NCBI GenBank assembly: GCA_037969055.1
Contig: JBBKWR010000070.1
Location: 1-31,384, forward strand
Source of the DNA: Pelagihabitans sp037969055
GTDB lineage: Bacteria; Bacteroidota; Bacteroidia; Flavobacteriales; Flavobacteriaceae
Length of the DNA: 31,384 bases
Reading direction: 5' to 3'
Positions within the stretch are counted from its first letter, which is position 1; every line of letters starts with the position of its first letter. Positions 7,621 to 15,053 of the stretch are shown here, one piece after another. The translations under genes and the position numbers were made by a program. The notes under the pieces were generated by a model that made no database searches, was not told where the DNA came from, and saw only the letters and a program-made list of their open reading frames with translations.

Positions 7621-8222
7621 AGAGGTGCTACTTGAATATTCCTGAACTGAATCGACATTTCTTTTCCCGGGTGCAGTTGGAGCCCAATGGGGCCTTCAAG
7701 ATTCGCCTTATAGAGTGCGTATCTCATCACTGCTTTACCATTTAGCCAAACCTGATAGGTATTGCCTATGGCTACAGCCCTAATCGTATTCCAATCATTT
7801 AACTTTAATAATTCTTTTATTCCTTCAGCCTCTACCGGATAGCCGGATTTGGGCACATATGGGGAAGCGGTCATATCTCGATTTAAAGAGCCAGAAATCC
7901 CAATCTGAATTTGTGCATTCTTTTCATCATCGCCCCTCATAAAAATCCCGGAATCGACCGTACCATCCCCGAATTTGAAATCCAATTGAACCACAAAATC
8001 GGTATATTTATTTTTCGTCCAAAGTATCGATCCCTTTTGCTCAGGGTCGCTTTTGGCCCAAAGGGTCCCACCCTCAATGGTCCACCAAATGTTGTTCTCC
8101 GGGACTTCCCATAAGCTTAAATCATTCCCATCAAAAAGGGTTTGCATTTTGGGTCCTTGTTCTTGGGCGATGGTGCCCGACATAACCAACAAAGTGAGGC
8201 TTAGGGCAAATATTGACTTCAT
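7617..8222 (-). CDS. Single-domain DUF1080 (PF06439) secreted protein
   Basis: PF06439 is a concanavalin-like beta-sandwich family named 3-keto-disaccharide hydrolase; members have been tied to cleavage of glycosides oxidised at C3. The 201-residue product has a signal peptide (MKSIFALSLTLLVMSG, cleavage probably near the AQ at 19-20) and the family opening LFDGNDLSLWEV at 29-40, then IWWTIEGGTLWAK, FVVQLDFKF, DSGIFMRGD, LNDWNTIRAVAIGN and IQFRNIQVAPL at the end. The start at 8222 is chosen because it begins the signal peptide; upstream in-frame ATGs lie inside the preceding gene. It is 22 bp from the DUF6807 gene and shares its operon. Catalytic activity and exact substrate are inferred from family and context. 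Confidence 0.85.
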   Translation of the reverse strand: MKSIFALSLTLLVMSGTIAQEQGPKMQTLFDGNDLSLWEVPENNIWWTIEGGTLWAKSDPEQKGSILWTKNKYTDFVVQLDFKFGDGTVDSGIFMRGDDEKNAQIQIGISGSLNRDMTASPYVPKSGYPVEAEGIKELLKLNDWNTIRAVAIGNTYQVWLNGKAVMRYALYKANLEGPIGLQLHPGKEMSIQFRNIQVAPL

Positions 8223-8244
8223 ATTAGTTAGTATTAGATTTTGG

Positions 8245-9321
8245 CTACCTATTATTAAATTCTTGCAAACTGTTCTCAATGGTTTCATTTGACAATGATG
8301 TCCCATTATGGATCAGAATTCTATATCGGAAGGTAACAGATTCGGACTTCTTCAACTTAAAATCCAAAGTTTCTTTGCCATTCGAGAAAATAGATTGCCC
8401 TAGTGGGTTTGCGGCGAACAAGCCATAGCCCCTTGCGTGCCAGTAGGTGGGATATCCCACATTTTTATTGTGGTCCAATATGGTAATCGAAACGGGCTCG
8501 CCAGCAATGGTGCCCTCCAATTTAACCCATCTATTTCGTGTTCCCCAAACTTCTTCCCCTGTCAATCCTTCGCTAGCGAAATAATTTCCCGATACCCCTT
8601 CATTGTTCATGGCTGCCACTGTCGTTTCCTTCCCTTCCGAATCAATATAAACTGCAGGCTCTTTCGAAGGTAATTCCAATTCCCTGGCCACACGGATACC
8701 GATCATGCCTTCCTTATTGTCCTTAAAGGAAACATCTTCCATTGCGGTCAGCGTGGTAGAACGATCAATAAATCTAGTATCCCCGTCTTCGCCAAATCTG
8801 AATGTAGTTTGCTCCCCCAATAAATCCTTACCATCGGAACCCCGCCATTTTGCTTTAACCAAAAGCGTACCGTCTTCTTCATTTAGGCTGCTAATTTCTT
8901 CATGGTATATGGTGCCGTACTTTTGTTTTTCCGATTCCGGAATGGCATAGGAATTATTCCAAAAATCCAATCCGTTGACATCCCCGTAATTTAACCAAAG
9001 TCCTGCATGGTGGGGATGGTCTACCCGCTCATTGGGCCTAGCATCAAAAGGAAAACCCCTTGTAACCGTTTTACCGTTTTTGGTAAGTATAGGATACAAA
9101 ATAGGCTTAGGAGTTCTACCATCATAGATGTAATTTGTAAACGGTTTTCCATCGATATTTACGGTAACGACTTTGAGGGTGCTATCATTTACGAAACTGA
9201 CCCTGGGAGATTGGGGCAAATTGTTCTGTGTTGCACTTGCTTCTGCCTTCTTGCTCCCGTCTTTACATGATGATAATAAGATTGCAATGATCACACAGCT
9301 ATAGGTTATCCTTTTCGACAT
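8245..9321 (-). CDS. DUF6807 (PmoA-like) lipoprotein
   Basis: 358 residues. The N terminus MSKRITYSCVIIAILLSSC is a lipoprotein signal with Cys at 19. The body carries family features such as YDGRTPKPILYPILTKNGKTVTRGFP, DHPHHAGLWLNYGDVNGLDFWN and, late, ILDHNKNVGYPTYWHARGYGLFAANPLG (described here in short pieces; the His-rich HPHHAGLW is most striking). Databases often call this family methane oxygenase PmoA, but nothing here suggests methane oxidation; such genes recur beside Gfo/Idh/MocA and DUF1080 genes in sugar loci. It is 18 bp downstream of the oxidoreductase gene, so co-transcribed. Its function is unknown; a periplasmic role in processing of oxidised sugars is inference. Confidence 0.85.
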   Translation of the reverse strand: MSKRITYSCVIIAILLSSCKDGSKKAEASATQNNLPQSPRVSFVNDSTLKVVTVNIDGKPFTNYIYDGRTPKPILYPILTKNGKTVTRGFPFDARPNERVDHPHHAGLWLNYGDVNGLDFWNNSYAIPESEKQKYGTIYHEEISSLNEEDGTLLVKAKWRGSDGKDLLGEQTTFRFGEDGDTRFIDRSTTLTAMEDVSFKDNKEGMIGIRVARELELPSKEPAVYIDSEGKETTVAAMNNEGVSGNYFASEGLTGEEVWGTRNRWVKLEGTIAGEPVSITILDHNKNVGYPTYWHARGYGLFAANPLGQSIFSNGKETLDFKLKKSESVTFRYRILIHNGTSLSNETIENSLQEFNNR

Positions 9322-9339
9322 AATTTGTTTCCTTCTATT

Positions 9340-10698
9340 TTAGTATTTAAAAATTTCTCCACCTGCCAAAACGTTCTGTGTTGCTTCGTCAAAGGTTGAT
9401 TTGAGTCCGGTTCTTAGTGCGGCCGTGGTCATAATATTGGCAATCGAATGATTGTATCCAGCTTCGATAGGCCCGTTGGTCTGGGCGCGACTTCGAACAC
9501 ATTCCATCCAATTTAACATGTGCAGGGAGGTCATGTCGTCTGCGCCGGTATCGGCAGAGGTAACCACGGCAGGAGCGTTATCGGACAAGTTGAAGCCTTT
9601 CAAGAGATTGGACTGCATCCCCATATCTTTGGCCATCCGCTCTGAGAGTCCCCCGTTATCGCTTACCTTGTTCGTATCGAGGTTTAATTCCCCTCCGTTC
9701 GAATAATAAATTTCCTTAGTGCCCCCGGCTGAGTTGGTAAATCGGGAAGAATAGGTTACCTGAAATCCTGAGTTGGGGTCATCCGCCGGACCATAATCGA
9801 ACACCGCACTCATCGTATCAAAGTTTTTTCGCCCGTCTTTCCACAAATAAATGCCTCCATTGGCGGCAACGCTTCTAGGATGGCTGAGGCCGGTAAACCA
9901 ATGCACCGTATCAATTTGATGGGACATCCACTGGCCAGGGATGCCTGAGGAATAGGGCCAAAACAATCTGTATTCCAAATACTTTCTCGGATCCCATGCC
10001 GCTGGGGGGCGGTTCATCTGATATCTTGTCCAATCGGTATCGGACTCTTTTATTTCGCTTGTCAATTTCGGCAAACGCCATCTGCCGGGCTGATTGACGT
10101 TCCACGTCATTTCAACCATAACAATATCACCGAATTTACCGGATTTAATGTAATCGGCAGCGGCATGATAGTTCGCACCACTTCGCCGTTGTGATCCAAT
10201 CTGGAAAACTATTCCGGCATCTTTAACCGCTTTTAAGCCCAAGCGCGCGTCGTCCATCGTCTCGGCAAACGGTTTTTCCACATACATATCTTTTTTGGCC
10301 TTCGCCCCTTGTACGGTGTGGAGTGCGTGTTGAAAATCAGCGGTAGAAATAATGACGGCATCGATCCCGTTCTGGTCGTACATTTCCTCGTTGTTCCGCC
10401 ATTGTTTTATTTTATTGCCAGTTAGTTCATTGATAAAGGCCGAACCCTCGTCCCTTCTTCTATTCCATATATCGGATACCCCGACAATTTCGAAATTCTG
10501 TGCTTTACTATGTCCATTAAAAGCCGGGATGAGTGCTCCTTTTGCCCTACCTGAAAAACCTACGACACCTACCCGCACCCGGTCATTTGATCCCAGTATT
10601 TTTCTGTAGCTCTTTGCGCTCATTGTGCCAACCCCCACCGCAACCCCAGTTGACGCCAAGGCTGTTTTTTTCATAAAATTTCGTCTCGTTTTGTCCAT
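9340..10698 (-). CDS. Tat-exported Gfo/Idh/MocA-family oxidoreductase
   Basis: The 452-residue protein starts with a twin-arginine signal (R5-R6-N-F-M-K-K) and a short hydrophobic segment, so it is exported folded with its NAD(P) cofactor. The Rossmann motif GVVGFSGRA is at 44-52 and the family's catalytic EKP at 141-143 in YVEKPFAE; later HQIDTVHWFTG resembles the C-terminal active-site region. Members oxidise or reduce sugar hydroxyls; several exported ones act as glycoside 3-dehydrogenases or as N-acetylgalactosaminidases with bound NAD. Placed 9 bp after a two-domain DUF1080 gene and before a DUF6807 gene, a role in making a keto-glycoside is likely but inferred. Confidence 0.9.
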   Translation of the reverse strand: MDKTRRNFMKKTALASTGVAVGVGTMSAKSYRKILGSNDRVRVGVVGFSGRAKGALIPAFNGHSKAQNFEIVGVSDIWNRRRDEGSAFINELTGNKIKQWRNNEEMYDQNGIDAVIISTADFQHALHTVQGAKAKKDMYVEKPFAETMDDARLGLKAVKDAGIVFQIGSQRRSGANYHAAADYIKSGKFGDIVMVEMTWNVNQPGRWRLPKLTSEIKESDTDWTRYQMNRPPAAWDPRKYLEYRLFWPYSSGIPGQWMSHQIDTVHWFTGLSHPRSVAANGGIYLWKDGRKNFDTMSAVFDYGPADDPNSGFQVTYSSRFTNSAGGTKEIYYSNGGELNLDTNKVSDNGGLSERMAKDMGMQSNLLKGFNLSDNAPAVVTSADTGADDMTSLHMLNWMECVRSRAQTNGPIEAGYNHSIANIMTTAALRTGLKSTFDEATQNVLAGGEIFKY

Positions 10699-10707
10699 GT
10701 CTTTGTT

Positions 10708-12099
10708 TTAAAATTCCCTTACCTTAATACTTCTGAAAGATACTTTGTCTCCATGATCTTGCAACAGGATCAGTCCTTCCGGCAAACGCCCGAAGTCTTT
10801 CCATTGTTCATATTTGCTTTTCTCTACCAGTGCCTGGAACATTTGACTGTACCTATCGAACGCAACTACCTTTACCTGGTTGAGCCAATGCTCTACATGG
10901 CCAGCCCTTACAACGATGCGGGCATTGTTCCACACCCCAATTCCCTTGAAGTTTTTACCCCTAGAATTGTCAGTGTTTTCTGCGCGTATCAAATCGTACA
11001 AAGAGCCCACCATTCTGTTGCCATTTTTGCCTTCCTTGGCATCTGGATGTTTTTCATCGTCCAATATTTGAAACTCCAAACCTATGGCAGAACCCTCCCC
11101 CTTGTTTAGATCGGCATCCACAAAATATTTTATACCGCTATTGGCACCTTCCGTTAAATTAAAATCGACGCTCAATTCGAAGTTGCCAAATGAAGCATTG
11201 GTCACGATGTCGCCACCATTCCTGGACTCTGCACCGCCAGAAGGCAAGACCGATAAAATGCCATCGTTAATGTCCCATCCCTTATCTGGAAAATCTTCAA
11301 GTTTTGCCCCTCGCCAGCCATTGCTGCTCTTGCCATCCCACAATAAGCGCCAACCTTTACGGACTTCATCTGGGGTCAGCTGATTGGTCAGATAACTGAT
11401 CTCCGGCACTTCAATATCTACTTCCTTTCTGGATTTTTCCAGGTCATTGGTTTTGATCTTTATGTTTTTCCATCGTACCGTTTTGCCCTCCAAACCCGCA
11501 TCTTGGATACTGTGTACCTGAAAAGCGATTAGGCCTTCCGCTGTAGTATCATCGACCAAGTTGGCACATTGGGTATCGTTGATCCAAGTTCTAATGTTGT
11601 TGCCAATGGCTTCGATACGGTAATGATTCCATTCTCCCGAAACAAATGCGTTCTGCCCTTTTGGGTTTCTAGTGAGCGGGTACAACCACCCATTCCGGGC
11701 CTCGTCATAAATGCCACCGGCCCATTTTCTGGCACTTGTCTCGATTTCACACTGGTAACCATGTACACGGCCATCCATAATATCAGGTGCGCTTATACTT
11801 CTAAACTGTACCCCGGAATTTAATCCGTTTTCTACCCAGACATCAAACTCTAAGATAAAATCGGCGTATTTCTTTTTGGTAGCCATAAAACTATTAGGGG
11901 TTCCCACTTTGGACGTGCCGATCAGTTCCTGGTTTTTTATTTCGTATTTGGCATCGCCATTGAGCTGTTCGAAATTTTTGAGGTCTTTTCCATTGAACAA
12001 AACTTCCCAACCATCTTGGGCGGTTAAGGTAAAGCTTGAAATAATAAGCAAACCAACGATAACTTTGTTGATTTTTGATTGAAATTGTTGGACCACCAT
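10708..12099 (-). CDS. Two-domain DUF1080 (PF06439) secreted protein
   Basis: 463 residues made of two copies of the PF06439 domain. The signal peptide runs to about 27 (VGLLIISSFTLTAQ). Domain 1 starts with WEVLFNGKDLKNF at 31-43 and holds NSGVQFRS and GEWNHYRIEAIGN; domain 2 starts near 251 with LLWDGKSSNGWRG and holds NSGIKYFVD, GVWNNARIVVRAGHVEHWLN and LILLQDHGDKVSFRSIKVREF. Proteins of this family are linked to breakdown of 3-keto-glycosides. It is the first gene of the minus operon, directly after a promoter covered by the operator at 12153-12166. The duplication may give two sites with different specificity, or one catalytic and one binding domain; sequence alone does not decide. Confidence 0.87.
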   Translation of the reverse strand: MVVQQFQSKINKVIVGLLIISSFTLTAQDGWEVLFNGKDLKNFEQLNGDAKYEIKNQELIGTSKVGTPNSFMATKKKYADFILEFDVWVENGLNSGVQFRSISAPDIMDGRVHGYQCEIETSARKWAGGIYDEARNGWLYPLTRNPKGQNAFVSGEWNHYRIEAIGNNIRTWINDTQCANLVDDTTAEGLIAFQVHSIQDAGLEGKTVRWKNIKIKTNDLEKSRKEVDIEVPEISYLTNQLTPDEVRKGWRLLWDGKSSNGWRGAKLEDFPDKGWDINDGILSVLPSGGAESRNGGDIVTNASFGNFELSVDFNLTEGANSGIKYFVDADLNKGEGSAIGLEFQILDDEKHPDAKEGKNGNRMVGSLYDLIRAENTDNSRGKNFKGIGVWNNARIVVRAGHVEHWLNQVKVVAFDRYSQMFQALVEKSKYEQWKDFGRLPEGLILLQDHGDKVSFRSIKVREF

Positions 12100-12152
12100 A
12101 TACTGAGATTAATTTTGTTGTTTGTGGATTGATAAATGTGAAAAAGAATTTC

Positions 12153-12166
12153 CGTTAACGTTAACG
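12153..12166. promoter_or_regulatory. LacI-type operator between the minus operon and uxaC
   Basis: CGTTAACGTTAACG is a perfect 14-bp palindrome with the same TTAACGTTAA core as the susC operators. It covers the -7 end and expected start point of the minus-strand promoter and lies about 200 bp before uxaC, so one repressor could affect both directions. Confidence 0.75.
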
Positions 12167-12194
12167 AATATAAAAAAATATTTTTAACTTTCAA
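12165..12194 (-). promoter_or_regulatory. Promoter of the DUF1080-oxidoreductase-lacI operon
   Basis: On minus, TTG (12194-12192), 19 bp, then TATATTCG (12172-12165) fits TTG/TAnnTTTG with one mismatch in the -7 box. The operator palindrome overlaps it by two bases and extends into the start site. Confidence 0.6.
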
Positions 12195-12367
12195 CTCAAA
12201 TAGTTGGAAATCCAACGAAATCAGGCTAGGTTCCCTGCATGGCTTTCTTTGCTTGATCGGTTTATGTACAATAACTAAGATTGACAATTTTTTTGAAATT
12301 ATAGGCTGACAAGAATTAATCACGGTCACAACCAAACATCATAACTATTAAACCAAAAACTTTCCAA

Positions 12368-13756
12368 TTGATACATTCCAATTTTCTTTTAGAAAACAAA
12401 TATTCAGAAACACTTTATCACGAATACGCGGCGGGCATGCCCATCATAGATTATCACAACCACCTATCCCCCGCAGCCCTTGATGAAGATACCATCTTCA
12501 AGAACCTCACGAAAGTATGGATCGATGGAGATCATTACAAATGGCGTGCCATGCGTACGCTGGGCATCGATGAAAGGTATATCACTGGAAGCGCAACCGA
12601 TGAGGAAAAGTTTCAGAAATGGGCCTACACGGTGCCGTATACCATGAGAAATCCGTTATATCATTGGACGCATCTGGAATTGGATAGGTACTTTGACGTC
12701 AAACAATTTTTGTCCCCATCGAACGCCCAAGCCGTTTTTGCGCAAACTGCAGAAAAATTAAGTTCCCCGGAATACAGTTGTAGGAACCTAATCACCAAAA
12801 TGAATGTGGAGGTCTTGTGCACCACCGAAGATCCAACGGATGACCTCCTCCATCACCAAAATCTTGCAAAAAGTGATTTCGGAACTAAGGTGGGCACCGC
12901 GTTTAGACCTGACAAGGCCATCCTTATTGGGAACGACGCTTACAATCTCTATATTGACAAGTTAGAGCAGGCCTCAGGTATGGCCATTGCAACCTATGAT
13001 GACCTGTGTACCGCGCTCAGCAATAGGATCTTTTATTTCCATGAAAATGGATGTCGATTATGCGATCATGGATTGGAACATCTATTTGCAGCTGATTTTA
13101 CGGCGTCGGAGGTAAGTACCATTTTTGCTAAAAAAAGAAATAAAAAGGCTATCAGTCCTGAGGAAGCATTAAAATTTCAGAGTTCCTTGTTACTCTTTTT
13201 ATCGGAGACCTATCACCAACTGGGATGGGTACAGCAGTTCCATTTAGGGGCCCTTCGGAACACCAATAGCAGAATGCACCATGTGCTCGGACCAGATACC
13301 GGATGGGATTCGATAGGCGACTTTGATCAGGCAAAACAACTTTCGAAGTTTTTGAACACGTTGGATACCAACAACAAACTAACAAAGACCATACTTTATA
13401 ATGTAAATCCTTCCTATAACGCAGTTATGGCCACTATGGTTGGCAATTACAATGACGGCAGCATCAAGGGCAAGGTGCAATGGGGTTCCGCGTGGTGGTT
13501 TTTAGACCAGAAGGATGGCATGACAGAACAGTTGAACATGCTTTCTAACATGGGCCTACTGAGCTGTTTTGTGGGCATGTTGACCGATTCCAGGAGCTTT
13601 CTTTCGTTCCCTAGGCATGAATATTTCAGGCGGATCCTATGTAACCTTTTTGGGTCTGAAATCCAAAAAGGGGAACTCCCCAATGATATGAAGTGGATTG
13701 GAAAACTCGTCCAGGATATTTGTTACAATAATGCGAAAGAATACTTTCAATTTTAA
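12368..13756 (+). CDS. uxaC: Uronate isomerase (glucuronate/galacturonate isomerase)
   Basis: The enzyme converts D-glucuronate to D-fructuronate or D-galacturonate to D-tagaturonate in the cytoplasm, the first step of hexuronate catabolism. The 462-residue product has the amidohydrolase-like metal motif H30-N-H32 in PIIDYHNHL, CTTEDPTDDLLHH, FRPDKA and late GSAWWF and MLTDSRSFLSFPRHEYFRR, all characteristic. Length fits the family (about 466-470). The start is a TTG at 12368: the frame is open only from 12320 and contains no ATG or GTG before the conserved region. It is divergent from the minus operon and near its operator. Later enzymes of the pathway (UxaB/UxuB, UxaA/UxuA) are not in the window. 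Confidence 0.95.
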   Translation: MIHSNFLLENKYSETLYHEYAAGMPIIDYHNHLSPAALDEDTIFKNLTKVWIDGDHYKWRAMRTLGIDERYITGSATDEEKFQKWAYTVPYTMRNPLYHWTHLELDRYFDVKQFLSPSNAQAVFAQTAEKLSSPEYSCRNLITKMNVEVLCTTEDPTDDLLHHQNLAKSDFGTKVGTAFRPDKAILIGNDAYNLYIDKLEQASGMAIATYDDLCTALSNRIFYFHENGCRLCDHGLEHLFAADFTASEVSTIFAKKRNKKAISPEEALKFQSSLLLFLSETYHQLGWVQQFHLGALRNTNSRMHHVLGPDTGWDSIGDFDQAKQLSKFLNTLDTNNKLTKTILYNVNPSYNAVMATMVGNYNDGSIKGKVQWGSAWWFLDQKDGMTEQLNMLSNMGLLSCFVGMLTDSRSFLSFPRHEYFRRILCNLFGSEIQKGELPNDMKWIGKLVQDICYNNAKEYFQF

Positions 13757-13776
13757 AATAAAATCAAAAAGGATAC

Positions 13777-13784
13777 TATATTTG
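13777..13784 (+). promoter_or_regulatory. -7 element of tRNA-Leu
   Basis: TATATTTG matches TAnnTTTG exactly and ends 16 bp before the tRNA. No good TTG lies about 19 bp upstream, where the uxaC stop codon is, so the -33 part is weak. Confidence 0.6.
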
Positions 13785-13800
13785 CGCCCAACTTAACATT

Positions 13801-13884
13801 GCGCACGTGGCGGAATTGGTAGACGCGCTAGCTTGAGGGGCTAGTGACCAATAGGTCGTGGAAGTTCGAGTCTTCTCGTGCGCA
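13801..13884 (+). tRNA. tRNA-Leu (anticodon GAG)
   Basis: 84 nt with acceptor arms GCGCACG/CGTGCGC, anticodon stem CTAGC/GCTAG around loop TTGAGGG (anticodon GAG), a long variable arm typical of class II tRNAs, and T loop TTCGAGT. CCA is not encoded. It reads CTC codons. Confidence 0.95.
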
Positions 13885-13897
13885 CATTGTTAAACGA

Positions 13898-13928
13898 AAG
13901 CTCCATTGATAGATGGGGCTTTTTTTTA
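13898..13928 (+). terminator. Rho-independent terminator after tRNA-Leu
   Basis: AAGCTCCAT pairs with ATGGGGCTT around loop TGATAG, followed by eight T or more. Confidence 0.85.
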
Positions 13929-14100
13929 TAAAACCAATTAATCGGCACATTCCATCCATCGCATGGATACCCCTAAAAATACCAAAAGCACCGCCATTGG
14001 TATAGGCTACTTACGAGCAATTCTTGAACAAAACCAATCAATATAGCCCTGGTTGTATAAAAATTAACGTTTAATGCGAGCATCAAGCCAAAGAAAATTG

Positions 14101-14108
14101 TATTTTTG
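14101..14108 (+). promoter_or_regulatory. -7 element of the carotenoid operon
   Basis: TATTTTTG fits TAnnTTTG and ends 21 bp before the regulator's ATG. A matching TTG at the expected distance is not evident, which would fit a promoter that needs an activator or is controlled by the encoded regulator. Confidence 0.45.
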
Positions 14109-14129
14109 TTTAACTTATTTCTATAAACA

Positions 14130-15053
14130 ATGAACAATGTTAAAAAGCACTTTAGTATAAGGGACCTCGAAAACCTTTCTGGAATTAAGGCGCATACCAT
14201 ACGCATTTGGGAAAAAAGATACCACCTATTGTCCCCAGAAAGAACGGCCACCAATATCAGGACCTATAGCATAAGCAGTCTTCAAAAATTATTGAACATT
14301 ACCATGTTGTACCATCATGGGTACAAGATCTCGAAGATCGCCCGAATAAAGGAGCAGGATATCCCACTTATCGTAAAGGATATCATTGCTAAAAATAACG
14401 TCCAAGATCATGCGATCAACGCCTTCAAACTGGCGATGATCAATTTTGACCAAACGATGTTCATACGCACCTACAATGGTCTCCATATAGAACGTTCATT
14501 TCCGGAAATATTTACCGAAGTTTTTATCCCCCTACTCAATGAATTGGGACTCCTATGGCAAACCAATACCATTAGTCCGGCACACGAACATTTTATTACT
14601 GGATTGATCAAGCAAAAAATTCAGACCAATACAGATTTGATCCAGCACCTGGAGCCTACAAAAACCGATAAGATATTTGTACCCTTTCTGCCGGAGAATG
14701 AAATTCACGAAATCGGATTGCTTTACTTGAATTATGCAATAGTACGGCAGGGTTACAAATCGATTTATTTGGGCCAGACCATACCCTTGGAGAACCTTAA
14801 GGATGTGATGAAATATTACGATAACCTTTATTTTCTATCCTATTTTACGGTCGTCCCTACCAAAGAGCACATCAACAAGTATATTTTAGAATTCAATGAA
14901 ATGGCGGAGAAAAATAATGATACCTCCAAATTGTGGATCTTAGGACGTCAGACACAATTTCTTGTGCCCAAAGCATTGCCCGCCCGAATAAAGACTTTTA
15001 CTTCGATCGAGAGTGTTGTAGCGGCCGTATTACCCCAATCCAAAGATGAATAA
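14130..15053 (+). CDS. MerR-type regulator with B12-binding domain (CarH/LitR-like)
   Basis: 307 residues. Residues 8-76 form a MerR helix-turn-helix (FSIRDLENLSGIKAHTIRIW, then EKRY and TNIRTYS). Residues about 90-170 are the helical cobalamin-cap domain with the photoreceptor signature W143-x9-E153-H154. The cobalamin domain follows with E191-x-H193-x-x-G196, the lower-ligand motif (D/ExHxxG). In characterised CarH proteins, adenosylcobalamin holds a DNA-binding tetramer in the dark and light breaks it, turning on carotenoid genes. Here the gene overlaps crtI by 8 bp, so regulator and pathway are one operon and probably autoregulated. Light control is inference from intact motifs and context. 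Confidence 0.9.
   Translation: MNNVKKHFSIRDLENLSGIKAHTIRIWEKRYHLLSPERTATNIRTYSISSLQKLLNITMLYHHGYKISKIARIKEQDIPLIVKDIIAKNNVQDHAINAFKLAMINFDQTMFIRTYNGLHIERSFPEIFTEVFIPLLNELGLLWQTNTISPAHEHFITGLIKQKIQTNTDLIQHLEPTKTDKIFVPFLPENEIHEIGLLYLNYAIVRQGYKSIYLGQTIPLENLKDVMKYYDNLYFLSYFTVVPTKEHINKYILEFNEMAEKNNDTSKLWILGRQTQFLVPKALPARIKTFTSIESVVAAVLPQSKDE

Noticed and set aside
8245..9321. Reading the DUF6807 protein as a methane mono-oxygenase subunit
   Set aside because: PmoA is only a database label for this family; the protein is a lipoprotein without the membrane helices of true PmoA and stands in a sugar operon.
12024..12335. Minus-strand frame of 103 codons covering the operator region upstream of the DUF1080 gene
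   Set aside because: It spans the promoter and operator, is A+T-rich with no protein-like pattern, and overlaps the start of a clear gene.
14063..14072. TTAACGTTTA before the MerR gene, similar to the LacI operator
   Set aside because: It is not a full palindrome and the gene belongs to another pathway; probably chance in A+T-rich DNA.
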